NCBI GenBank assembly: GCA_029783825.1
Contig: JAREIK010002450.1
Coordinates: 1,555,039 to 1,619,038 of the forward strand
DNA: 64,000 nucleotides
Direction: 5' to 3'
From: Sapria himalayana
Lineage: Eukaryota; Streptophyta; Magnoliopsida; Malpighiales; Rafflesiaceae
Part shown: positions 36,796-48,226 of the stretch, piece after piece
Layout: the number at the start of each line of letters is the position of its first letter
Position numbering within the stretch: the first letter of the stretch is position 1
Program-made: the position numbers and the translations under genes
The notes under the pieces: generated by a model
The model's database searches: none
Told to the model about the DNA's origin: nothing
What the model saw: the letters and a program-made list of their open reading frames with translations, nothing else

Positions 36796-36887
36796 CTAGC
36801 AATGCGCTGAGAAAACCGTTGAAAAGGTAAACTTTGAGCAAAAACAATGCCTGGCCCAGTCAAGGTGGCTGTTACTAAATTGTCACC
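36796..36887 (-). CDS. AIM24-like exon D
   Basis: This 92-nt exon reads GDNLVTATLTGPGIVFAQSL, then PFQRFSQRIA, plus two bases of a split Arg codon. The acceptor is ataaatttgtag after a T-rich tract and the donor is GCTAG|gtaact. It begins in phase 0, exactly where exon C ends, and ends in phase 2, exactly what exon E needs. The G-D-N-L-x-T-x-x-L-T-G-P-G motif is highly typical of plant members. A different-frame reading frame overlaps it (36638-36847) and is spurious. Confidence 0.92.
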
Positions 36888-37139
36888 CTACAAATTTATA
36901 ACCACAGAAAAATAAAATTTCCTAACCACATGTTACATGAAAGAGGGAAACACTGGTAAATGAAAAATTCAATAGTTCAAAACAACTGACTCAGGATAAA
37001 ACACAAAACAACCAGACAGCCAACGAAATATGGATGGGACCATACCCAGCCCCTTGTACAATTGGAATCAAAACCCAGCCCGTCCCACCAATCCAACAGA
37101 TGCATAAATTATCCATCTAGGCCAGGGAGGCACATCCAA

Positions 37140-38080
37140 AATAAATAGAGATGTAGGGAGGGTTGGACAGCCTGGATTGTTGTGGCACCCCATGTCATGC
37201 CCAATCTGACCAACAACAGTCCAAACCAAGGTTTCCTTGTCATGTGCCCAGGAAAGGGTTATTCACAGGTCGTGCAGGTGTCCAAAACCTTGCCCAATCT
37301 GATCAGCCAATGTCCAGATCAAGGTCCACAGGGCACATGCCTAAGTATAAATCATGCGTGTGATTGAACATTGCCCAAGATGGTTTTGCTGATTTTCATG
37401 TCATGCCGACTAGAACCGAAATGGTTCACATGGCCCATCAGTCCCAAATCCAAGCCTATCAATATCACACGTTCAACCCAAAAAAATGGGACAAGCCGGA
37501 CCCACAGAAAGTCCTGCTTCATGTGGTGGCATGGACTAGCTTGACACGAACCCCGGACTCATGTACATGCCCCACCAAGCTAGACTTGGTCCAAACACAG
37601 ATCCACCATCCATGCGCCCAAGCATAAGTCATTTATGGATGATGTCGGTACACCGGACAGTGTCAAACCCAATTAGTCATGTTCCAAATCATGATCTACA
37701 TGCTCAAGAATGGCTCGTGCCCAAGCAAGGTTTGTTCCCTAGCCCGGTGCACCAGCTTGACATGCTAGTGTTAGTGCATCCATGTAGCTAAGCATCAGTT
37801 AGGCCTGGGTTGGAGCATGTCGAACACAACTAGTCACAATCCGGATCATGATCTACGTACCAAGGCATGGTTTATGTCCAAGTAGGATTGGAGCCCTAGT
37901 CCATGCCAGAACTGACATTGCATGGTATGGACTAAGGTCCACATGCCCAAGTCATGCTAGTGCTATGTTATGCCAAGCCGACTTGGCACAATCCATGTTG
38001 CCCAAAGAACCAATGAATCGTGCTTGGCTCCACATGATGGTACATTCAGGCCCAAAAAAGGTCATGCTGACTTGACGCAA
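37140..38080. repeat. GC-rich degenerate tandem domain, about 0.9 kb
   Basis: An island of balanced base composition in AT-rich intron. Similar phrases recur: ATCTGATCAGCCAATGTCCA (37300), ATTAGTCATGTTCCAAATCA (37672), ACTAGTCACAATCCGGATCA (37830), each followed by GATC/CATGATCTAC and GTGCCCAAGCA-type sequence. The repeat period is roughly 100-170 bp. Reading frames here are short on the plus strand and without family resemblance. It directly precedes LTR relic c and may be part of the same element. Confidence 0.5.
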
Positions 38081-38089
38081 CAAAACAAC

Positions 38090-38760
38090 TTTATTATTCA
38101 CACAGTTATTATTTATAATAAACATTATTCAATGTTACAATTTACATTTATTTTTTATTATTTTTATTTTTCTTTATGCTTTATTAATGGGAACATCCAA
38201 TATGTAAGTCACCCCAATCCAATCCGTAAATATATATTCTCAATACACATTTATAATGTTTACTAAGTTTTTCATTGAGATTTGAATGTTTGATAACTTA
38301 AATTTTAACATTATATCACAGCCAAACCCTATGTAGAGAAGAAAATCCTCATACCTATTAGAGAGGAATGTGCATTGAAAAAGCACAGTGCACACGTGCT
38401 ACACTTGTAACAGTAGGTATGTCAATGGTGTGAGTGTGTGAAAAGGAAGCCTACAGACATGCAACAGTAGAATCATGACAGACATCCACAGTGTATTATA
38501 GAAGTTGACACCCACTAACTCGATATCAATGGTGCATAATGGAGTGCACAATCTGTAGCAGTAGGTATGCAAAAATGAACAGTGTGCACGCTGATGTAGA
38601 AAAAGTGCACTGTGTGCAGAGAGGGTACACTGTGGGTGAAAAGTTTATGCAGCATGAGAGCAGACTATGTGCACCGTGGGTGCAATTTTGGTGCAAATTT
38701 GTGGTGTGACTGCAGTGTGCACAGTGCCCTGGTCTGCTCCGTGATGTGTTTCACATTTTT
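38090..38760 (+). repeat. LTR-family relic c with GTGCAC domain
   Basis: Box at 38186-38222 (GGGAACATCCAATATGTAAG), then CAAACCCTATG (38321), then many AGTGTGCAC / GTGCACTGTG units to 38745. Shares GTTGACACCCACTAACTC with relic f (59318, GTTGATACCCACTAAATC), which proves common origin. Confidence 0.65.
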
Positions 38761-38852
38761 TTTAAGTTAGTGAATAATGGATCACATAATGAATGATCTT
38801 TCCAATAATAAGATAAAAGATAAGAGACTACGAATTGAATAAAAATTGAAAA

Positions 38853-39053
38853 CAAGGTGTGCCGAGCAGGCACGACCTGGTTTTTTTGGTCCAGTTGGGA
38901 TGCCGAGCCATGACAGCATGGCTGTTGAAGAGAGAAGCCGAGAACAGCTCGATGGCAACCCAGATAGTGTTAGGTCAAGCCGAGACCTCATTCAAAATCG
39001 AACCGGAAGGAATTGAATTGGCACAGGTTGTGCCTGGCCCAGCAGACACCTAT
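38853..39053. mobile_element. short hAT-type MITE (about 200 bp)
   Basis: CAAGGTGTGCCGAGCAGGCA on the left and GTGCCTGGCCCAGCAGACAC on the right are imperfect inverted repeats of the AGGTGT...GGCAC type seen in the larger GC-rich elements. No target duplication found. An (AT)n run follows at 39092-39117. Confidence 0.5.
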
Positions 39054-39985
39054 CTAAGGCTATCCTAGAACCAAATCAGACTGTGCAACACATATTATAT
39101 ATATATATATATATATAACACATCATCATCAACAATAAATAGTTATCTCAACTATTTCAGATATAATATATGAAATATCATCTTAATTATTTTCCAGCTA
39201 AATCCTTGAAGTGTCCAGCTAAATCACATTTCCAGCACATTATTTTCAGCTTAATTATACTCTGATTTTTTTTATTATCTCTGATATATTTTCAAATCAC
39301 ATACTTTTTTCTTCAATTCTCCACCTCACATACAACGCATCCTACAAGTATTTTATCATACTTTGTCTTCCCTTATTCTCAAACAATAGTGTTGAAAAAA
39401 CTCTCATAAAAAATATATGTTATACCACTATCAATAACAATAATTTAATTATTACATGAATCAAATAGTAAATAAGAGAGAAGAAATATTTTGACATCTT
39501 CATTGATCTCAAAGCCAATAAAGGGAAACTGACAGATAAATGTGTGAAATTCATATAAATGTGAAAAAAAAGAATCAACTTACTTCATATGCAACCCATA
39601 TAATTTCTTCCCGATGAACAATTTGTTCACCAATGATTTATATTAATAAAATAATTCTACTTTCTACCAAAAATCTTTCATGGTTCTTTCACAATAAATA
39701 TTTATCAATACTTCATGCCAAACATGATTAGATCAAGACTTATGCTCTACAATCCAATTTTTCCCAATTGAATTTCTCTGCGGTTGTTTATTATTTGTCT
39801 TGGTTCTTAAATTATAGATCAAGTAGATCATTCATCTTTAATTTTCACAATATAAAAGTCTTCCTCACAAACTTCTTAAATCTCAACTCTAGATATCATT
39901 GTACTCATCATTTTTAGATTTATCTTTTCATTGTTCTAGTAAACCTTGTATCTGAGCGTCAAACTAGACATTGTGACCAAACTTT

Positions 39986-40082
39986 CCTCTAATACCAAAA
40001 TATTAGGTGTGTTCAAATATAAAGTGTAAGATCCCAAGAGATAACGATCACCAAAAAATCACATTTTGCTATAATACCAAAT
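39986..40082 (-). promoter_or_regulatory. two degenerate primer binding sites
   Basis: On the minus strand TGGTATTATAGC follows the end of the LTR at 40082 (about 40068-40079) and TGGTATTAGAGG lies at 39986-39997. Both match 10 of 12 bases of the Met-tRNA primer site TGGTATCAGAGC. The stretch 39054-39980 contains nothing else that I recognise. Confidence 0.5.
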
Positions 40083-40853
40083 GTTAGAATCTCGAAAAGT
40101 GGATCATATCACTATGCAACAACACCTTCTATACAGAGACAAAATCTAAGGTTCAAAGCATAATGTCACTCCGATATCAAATTAAGAATCAGTACAAGGA
40201 TTCCTCGATGTTGGTTTAGAATTTCAAGAAGAAATATAATCAATTTCTCAAAGATAAAACACTCACACAAGATTTAAAAAACAAGAACACGGGATAAAGA
40301 AAAACTTTTTATTACAATTTACACTTTTGTTAGAGAGCAATCTTATTACTTTACTTGCTTTATTCTGATTTACAAGTCTTTATATAATAAAGTAAAAATC
40401 TTATTACAATTAGTTCTAAGTCGTGACTACAAATAATATATATGACTTCATTCGTGTCTTGATCCCAATGAACAAATCGTGACTTAACTTCTTAAGTCAT
40501 CAATCACAATAACAAAAAAACAAAACGTGACTGCAATGAAAATGTGAAACCAAAATAGAGTATCAGAATCATAACACATGTTAAACTTTAAATTAAGTTA
40601 TAACAACATAACTTCATGTCACAACGCCAAAACATGTTGCAGCATAAGATAAGTCACGATCTCACAATACAAGTCGTAACTCCAAAACAGTCTCTAATCA
40701 CAACTACAAAAAATAAGTTGTGACTCCGTTGAGGTCATAATTTCGAATTCTAATAATTACTTCAGTTTTAGTATAATTGCAACTCCAAAAAACAAGATCA
40801 CGAATCTATAACACATGCAGCAGTTTCAAATAAAGTATGAGCTAATTCTAACA
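40082..40853 (-). repeat. copia-type LTR, 772 bp, minus strand
   Basis: The ends are TGTTAGAAT and ATTCTAACA. On the minus strand it is preceded by a purine tract (GCTGGAGGGCGAG, 40854-40866) and followed by a primer-site-like TGGTATTATAGC. Flanking 5-mers differ, so it is not a solo LTR. A LTR with PPT before and PBS after implies two elements sharing one LTR. Confidence 0.65.
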
Positions 40854-41410
40854 CTCGCCCTCCAGCAATAGGTATACTGAATTGTGATATTTCTCCCATG
40901 TAACACTGCCATAATAATTTATCTTTATATTATACCACAAAATTGTGACTAATCCAAAATAAAAAAAAAAGGCACCCAATTTAATTTTTTAAGAAAATGC
41001 CCAGCAATTACTATTCTCCAAAAAAGGGAGAAACTGCCTAAAATACCAAGCACCTCCAACCACAACTTCTGGACAGCAAATGCGACTATTCAGCAAACAT
41101 TCATAAAAATGGAAAATTAATTTTGAACATTAGGAAATTCTACCCAAATTAACATTGTGCAACGAATATCAGAATTCACATGTTACTTTAAAAATTCAGA
41201 AATTCGGAATGTGCAATACAATATGCCCATCAAATTTTAGAATTCGCACATTTATTTGGAACTCAACCACACACTTGGCATAATCTAAGTAAGCAAAAAA
41301 CGGAATCAAAAATTCACACACACTAACAATAATGCATCATGTACTACAAATTGTGAACTTCACGTGAACTCCACTTTCACTCCACATAGCAGAAACTACC
41401 CCCTGGTGCT

Positions 41411-41422
41411 GCTCTGATACCA
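41411..41422 (-). promoter_or_regulatory. perfect Met-tRNA primer binding site
   Basis: The plus strand GCTCTGATACCA is the exact complement of TGGTATCAGAGC. With the purine tract at 40854-40866 it brackets about 545 bp of non-coding sequence, the layout of a miniature LTR element (TRIM). The LTR that should lie above 41423 does not look like the 40082-40853 LTR. Confidence 0.55.
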
Positions 41423-42689
41423 CATAGAAAGATGTGAAAAAAATAAAACCAAAATTTTCATATAATATAATTCAATATCACACTTAAAAATCAACATATC
41501 AAATTTTCTTATATAATAAGTAAAAATAATTTGAACAACTTTCATATAATGTGTCACCATCACAAATATAAAAAATAAAAATAAATAAAAAAACATCAAT
41601 AATATTTATTTTTGACTATATTAAATTAATTTCAAACATAAAATATTAATTTATGTAACATAGTTTTTTAAATATTTAGACTGACATATAACTGGAAGAA
41701 AAATCAGTTTTTGATCTTTTATTCGAATTTTTCTTATTTATGCCAAATTCATTTATAATAATTATTTTATTTTAATTATAATTACTAGTTGATTTTTTTT
41801 TAAGTTACCAATAGAAAAAAAAATTTTAGTTATTATATATTTAACGCAAAAAAAAAAATGAACAATAGAGTCAATAGATATGTACCTTATAAATTTATAG
41901 GCATGCAATCATAATTTCATATATGTGAACTATGATACACTGGATCAAACATTGTCCATTGCTAATTATAATTTATAAATATTTATTAACAAAATATTAT
42001 ACAAAATAATATATTCCAAAAACATAAAAAATAGGGATTAGAATTTTTTGTTTTTTTTTTGAGAGAGTTAACAGTAAAAAAAGAAAAAATATATTATTTC
42101 AATTAAGATTTAGAATAAATAATATAAAACATTTTTTTATAAAATTCTTTGAAGTTATTTTTTTTAATTCTTTTTTTTTTTAATTTTTTTTATTTTTAAC
42201 TGGAGAGAATACTTCTAACGACTAGATTCTATCTAGAACCAATATCCTTAAAATCCAATGGCCAAGTGAGTGCCACAGATATTTTAAAAAATTATAATTT
42301 TTTTATTTATCACACACATGCATGCATGCGACAGGCAATGTGACCATGTTATCAAGTTCAAATCACATGCATTTCATGCCTAGGTTTTGAAATCAAGTCA
42401 TGACTTAAAGACTATATTATAAGAATAGGACATACCTATAATGCTCAAACCAAATATGAGTTTACCAGATGATCATGCAATCATCCCATCTAATCTTTAC
42501 TCTTTGATTACCCTTTAAAAAATACAAATTTTATACAGCTCATAATTTTATAGGTTTTGTCATATTATCATTATTTTATTTATTCAATTTCTTTTATTAT
42601 TTCTATTGGCAGTACTAGAATACTTATGTATCATCCTGAAACATTATCTAAAATAGAATTGGAACATCTCATGATAGAAAAGATAAATT

Positions 42690-44350
42690 CATGTTAGATA
42701 ATAAATTACTTTAAGACGAGACTCTTAACCCTAGCAAGAAGTTTACCCAGATATTTAGTACAAAATATCAAAACATTTTTTTATTTGAAAAATAATATAT
42801 CAGAGAAAAAAGATATACTAGTTAGATATGAAAAATATATTAATTCATGACACCTTTAAGAAATATGTACATATAAAACAATCACTTGGATCTCAAGTAA
42901 AACAATCAGACACAAAATAGTTATTGAAAGATATTTATTGGCCAAGTAAAATCATCAGGAGCTTGATTTATTATATTTTCATAGATAATCAACTCATTTA
43001 AATTATATACATGTAAGAAACATCTCTTTTTTTTCGAAGAATCCTAGACTTTAGGGTAATTTTTCATATTATATAAATAAATGACTTATAATTATAATGG
43101 ATAATAAGTTGACGATCATCTAACTCAATGAGTACTTATAATTATGATTCTAGATAAAAAAATCTAAGAAACACAAATACTTTCTTGATATAAAATTTGT
43201 TTATTGCAAAAATATTATCATATCACAAATAAAATATATATTTGATATTCTTACGAAAATTAACATTTAAGTTATGCTCCAATAGATACTCATATTGATA
43301 TAAGTAATAATTTTATTTCTGACAAGACTCTTTTAGTTAATTCTATGACTTATAAGAAAATTTAACTATTTAATAATTATCATATGACACAACATCATTA
43401 TAAACCATACCTAGAAGTGTTGCGGGCTAGTCCACAGTATGACTCAGGCCATGCAGAAGTCAACCTTTTGGCACAGGAGGCTCAGCATGGCACGACCTAG
43501 CACAACGATGCATGACAATTTCAGTCAGACAAGCCAAAGTGGGTATCCTAGTCCTGATCCAGGCTAACCCTGAATGAACCAAGCTAACCGACCTGACATA
43601 GGCTAGCTCGGCCAGTCTGACCCAACTTTAACACAACCCAAAAAAAAACCTAGACGACAACCTAAAAGTCATACAATGGGCCATGTAGTCCCTTTTTTGA
43701 ACCATTTAGGACGGCATAGCTTGTGACCATAATAATGTCGTGCCATGCTGGGCAATACACAATGGCTCCTAGGAAAAAAAAATGGGACTTAGCAGCACAG
43801 AATGGCCAACTTGACACCTCTAATTTTGTATGATAAATTCACCTTAACAAAATTCTTCACATACTAATGAATATAAAAAAAATGGGAGATGGGATCTTTT
43901 ATAGAGATTATAAACAATTGTAATTAGTTTGACATTCATATTCAAATTATGTATCAACTTGTTCCAAGATAATATTTATAACATATTTTTATAATTTACT
44001 TACAGATAATTTTATCTTTTAAAAAAATATAAGACAAATAATTATTTTGAAATCTAATATATAAATAAAATTCAACACGATAACAATAATCACTTGTGTG
44101 ATTCTTTTAATTCAACAAATATTCAAAGAGATCGAGTATTCACTTTTTATTTATGTTATTATTTACTGTCACAGTCAAATAATGTGAAATATAATCTTTA
44201 ATTCTATATTTCACAAGTAAATAAAATACATAAAAATAAATTTAAAATATGATCATTATTATAACATATATTCAGATAACTGAGTAGCCGTCAGATATCT
44301 TTACAAATATTTTAAAGAGACCTCAATTTATCTTTCACTCCTTCGAATTT
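42690..44350 (+). pseudogene. C5: copia RT and RNase H relic
   Basis: With stops: NELTI-QLNEYL at 43105, LRNTNTFLGIKFVYCKNIII at 43160, ISQIKYIFDILTKI at 43215. After the MITE at 43412-43822, RNase H-like pieces run from about 44030 to 44330 (ITSNS-like IIFNSIFHK, TKYIK). LTR box d follows at 44448-44484. The segment 41430-42690 holds AT-rich DNA with a possible minus-strand hAT leader at about 42200-42270. Confidence 0.6.
43412..43822. mobile_element. hAT MITE in C5 (411 bp)
   Basis: Ends TAGAAGTGTTGCGGGCTAG and CCAACTTGACACCTCTA. It carries AGGCTAACCCTGAATGAACC, AAGCTAACCG, AGGCTAGCTCGG units like the 21-bp minisatellite at 24889. Flanking octamers (accatacc, attttgta) do not match, so one side may have been lost. 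Confidence 0.75.
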
Positions 44351-44379
44351 GATGTTTTGTACATTTAAACACAAGAACT

Positions 44380-44560
44380 TGAGGAGGGCATTACATTTTA
44401 TAACTCTACAATTTTCAATTTTAGTTTTTTACTTCCTATACTTTTGATAAGAATAGTTGACATATAGGTTGGCCCAATCAATTTTACTCATTACATAAGA
44501 ACTATTCATGTACATTATTTTTATTTGAGTTTTATGAGTTTATTTTGTATGGCCCTGGAA
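44380..44560 (+). repeat. LTR-family relic d
   Basis: Box at about 44448-44484 (AGTTGACATATAGGTTGGCC) following T-rich sequence and the C5 RNase H remnants, in the same position as boxes b and e. It ends about 180 bp below exon C. Confidence 0.45.
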
Positions 44561-44743
44561 TTTTACAATAAAAAATGTGTATAAGCATGAAATAAAATAA
44601 AATAAAATAAACCAACATTGATAATTCACTTTGCAAATAAATCTAACCAAGATTTCGTCAAATTGAGAAAGCAGTACACCTGCTGACTTAGAAAAATATA
44701 ATTTCAGCAATGTAAGTAAAGTTAAAAAATAAAACTGACTCAC

Positions 44744-44868
44744 CCCAAAGAAAGACCGCCTAAGGGGACCATTATATTTGATTTGAACATTAATTGTGGT
44801 GGTGAGAGCAACAATGCAATAGATGTCAACAACAAGCACCTCATCTACCTCAAGAATTTTCTGCATGA
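44744..44868 (-). CDS. AIM24-like exon C
   Basis: This 125-nt exon supplies two bases that complete Val, then 41 codons: MQKILEVDEVLVVDIYC, then IVALTTTINVQIKYNGPLRR, then SFFG. The acceptor is atgttag|TC and the donor is TTTGGG|gtgagt, a strong consensus. In the AIM24/DUF124 family this is the L-x-x-x-E-x-L-x-V-D strand region following the glycine-rich turn. A 111-residue reading frame covers it (44540-44875), but its last 60 or so residues are intron read-through and not protein. The exon stands alone, with 13.2 kb of intron upstream and 7.9 kb downstream. Confidence 0.92.
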
Positions 44869-44899
44869 CTAACATGAAATAAAAGGATATACATCGATG

Positions 44900-46370
44900 T
44901 TAATCAACACAATATCTGCACAAGAAAAAAAAGATTCAGAAAGTTGTTTGACTTTGTGACAAGTGCAACATAGATTGCTAAACATAAACTGATTTTGGGT
45001 TGATCCATAAGTTATTGCTCAAAAGGTAATGGCTTACAATTACAGATCCTCTCAGGCATCTGATAACACTAGTTATTGGATAATTCTAAATAGATATTCA
45101 AGAAAAACACATGAGATAACATACAAAAAACATCAAAGAACTACAAATATAAGACATTTTTTTCCCATTTTTACAGTTAGTACAAGCATACAATCACAAC
45201 CCGATTAAGGATACAAACTATTTACACATACAAAACAAGTAACAACCATGAACATCTAACAAAAAAATTGCCACCAAATTTTTCCTGCCCTAGTTCTTGT
45301 GAGAACGTATTCTTATTATTTTGTATTTATTTTAAATTATTTGTACTTAGTTACAATGTAAAAGAAAGTCCAAAATTAAGTAAGGTGTTCCAATAAAAGT
45401 AATTTATATACTTAAACCCTGTGTTTTCAAATATTAGAATAATAACTATCACCAAACAAGAATTTTCCACCCTACTCGTCAGATCTTATATAAATTTTGC
45501 AAAGCTTTTAATTTATGCATTTACTCTAGACTTCAAGTACATGATTTACAAGCCAGAAAACATGTTACAAATAATTATTCACTATCTTATATTTTATTCA
45601 GCACAAAAATTCATATTATATAGTCTTTGAATTTTCCTCACATTTTGTTTTTTTACGAACCGTATTACTAAGCAATTCAATTGTAATCATTTTTCTCCTT
45701 GTTTGATGTATTCGTGTGAAATTGATTACTTGACAAGATAACATTTTTAAAATTAAATGAGATAATTTTTATCATTTATTTTCTAGTATTAAAAAATAAC
45801 CTAGTTAGTTGTCTATCATTTACATATAATTGCTTTTAGCATAGTCATTATTTGATAAATTAAGATCAATATAGCTGAGCATTTATTTTTGAGAACTAAA
45901 TGAAATAATTTTTACCATTTATATATTACTATTTAAAACTACCTAGTTAGTTATCATTTATATTAAATAAATAAATATTAGATGCAAAATAATAATACTC
46001 AATATAAAATATCATTCTATTATGAGCAAAAGTGATTGAGAGATTACACATGTTAGGTGCTCCCATAAAAAATATAAAATACATAAAATAACTAAAATAC
46101 ATAGAGTTACATAGTACATATTGTGATCAGATTTGGATGCTCCAAAAGTTGAAGCTTCTTCAAAATTTTCATTAAATATTCATTGAATATTCTATTATAT
46201 GAATATATATTATTATTATAATTTTATCACAAATTAGCTTTCAAAGAAATAAGCAACTTATCTCGATGTACTTCATCCACTCGTGAAACACCAGGCTAAA
46301 AACAATGTCTTAATACAAAACTACCATAATATATAATAATAGGAAAACATAGTACATATTCAATTCTCTC
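44900..46370. other. intron sequence, nothing recognised
   Basis: AT-rich; the 69-residue frame at 45421 resembles no family. Confidence 0.4.
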
Positions 46371-46379
46371 GAACAAATA

Positions 46380-47280
46380 TTTTACAAGTAAAAATTAGTA
46401 TTGATCTAAACTATATTTTGCTTTGTAATTAGAGATAACAAATTGTCTCTTAGATTTAGGAATGAGAAAGTTACCTCCAAAAAATATATAAAATTTTATC
46501 GTGAATCTTCTCTAAGCACGTACTAGTGTCCAACTCAAATCTCAAACTAAATGCAAGTGTCCAAGATCACGAAAATAAATATTAAGTCCTAAAAGCTTCT
46601 TTTCATACATTAATGTGTGAAGAGTTACATCAAAGTAAACATTCAGAGATAAATTTAAGAAATAATTAATTATACTGACTGAGTATGTGAAATCCAATCT
46701 AGACATGCTCAAATAATTACTTTCCTTTTGATTCTCATAAAAGCATCACAGTTAACTAGAAAGTTCATCTCATAAGTAAAGTCAATATCTTGATCAATAA
46801 GAATATTTACTGGAACACAACTTAAAAGATTAAAATCTACCAGAGTTAAGTATATATATTCTTAGTAACATTATAACATTTCTTGTAAAATAAGTCATCT
46901 TTATACTAAAAAAATATACAAGACTCAAAATATGTGTTTGAAACTAATATGAATGTACTTAATGAGTTAGATGATTCTCAACTTAACATCTCTCATAATC
47001 AGAAAATTATTTACATGAATAATCATTTCTTGTCATGAAAGTTTATTCTGAAAAATAAAAAAAATCAGTAACATATATGTATAATCCAAAAGAGGTGATT
47101 GCCTATGAAAATCTTACAAATCATATTTTTGAGGTCAGCTTTATAAGGTACAATATATTTCACTATCTACAAAAAATGAATGTACTGCTCGAGTGGTCAT
47201 GTCATATACACTTCATCTTCAATGTCACTATAAAAAAAAAGATTATTCACAATCACATCTAGTTGGTGTATCTTCTAATT
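46380..47280 (-). pseudogene. C6: copia RT to RNase H relic, minus strand
   Basis: Minus-strand reading: DLEEEVYMT-like EDEVYMT (about 47210), then CVPVNILIDQDIDFTYEMNF (about 46800), LHTLMYEKKLLGLNI (46620), and FGGNFLIPKSKRQFVI (about 46470), which corresponds to the copia GGNLISWKSKKQ-VVSRS stretch. Many stops. One of the few intronic coding relics in the same orientation as the host gene. Confidence 0.6.
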
Positions 47281-47987
47281 ATAAGATACTATAAGAAAAA
47301 TAAGAATAAATATTAATATCAACTTGATCACTAGAACCTAAGTGTCTTAGTAGTTCAGACCAAATATTTGAGTATATCCATTCACTTAAAAGTTTAACAA
47401 CTAACAATAAATTTTCTCAAATATCATGATATTAGTTTAAGAGTCTCATTATAATAAAATGCATGTATATATTTTATGATGGACTAGTGTCTTCCTGGAT
47501 AAAAAATATATCTCACAAAGAGACTTGAATATCCTTATATCATTAAAAGAAATATTAAAATAGACAAAATAATAAATAAAAAAATATGATAAAATCTATG
47601 AAATCAAATACTAATTACAGTTTATATATCTCCTCCAAGAAATAATTAGAAGGTTAAGATCAAAGAGACTAGCTGACAAATTGTATGGTTGTTCGATAGG
47701 ATCGCCTCTAATTTGACAAAGATGGGCATGCCTCTCTCTCCTACATGATCACGTCTACTAATTTCTGACTCAACATGCGCCTATACAGGTACAAATTCAT
47801 GTACTACCACGTAATTTGGGCCTGAATGACATTCTACTACTCATGAAATATCACTCTCTCTATACTCAATTAAATTTGAATTTGTTAAAATAGATCATAA
47901 CTTCATATCATTCTGAGGACAAAAATATTGAAAATCATATATATATCAATAACTTGATTTATGAATATATGTAAATATATCATGATA

Positions 47988-48226
47988 TAGATATGTCAAG
48001 TGAATCGGACGACCCAAGTATGGCCCACGACAAGGCACGGCTATAGGTGTCAAGTGGGTTAGCCAGCTCGAGCATGAAACGAAGCAAAATGCAAAATAGT
48101 CAAGACGAACCTAGCATGACAAAGCACATAACCATGTTTGGACTGTGGTCATTTCGGCCCGTGATACGACTTGTTCCATGCTAAGATGGGTCCAACTGTG
48201 TCTCATGTCAAACCAGCCATGGAACG
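47988..48226. repeat. stacked truncated hAT ends
   Basis: TAGATATGTCAAGTGAATCG at 47988 and TATAGGTGTCAAGTGGGTT at 48042 are both hAT-type left termini with GGCACG-like arms, immediately before the H4 terminus at 48227. No matching right ends or target duplications were assigned. Confidence 0.45.

Noticed and set aside
36638..36847. 69-residue minus frame over exon D
   Set aside because: It is in another frame than the exon and includes a CA microsatellite read as Cys-Val.
44540..44743. C-terminal part of the 111-residue minus frame
   Set aside because: Only 44868-44744 is exon; the rest is intron read past a strong gtgagt donor.
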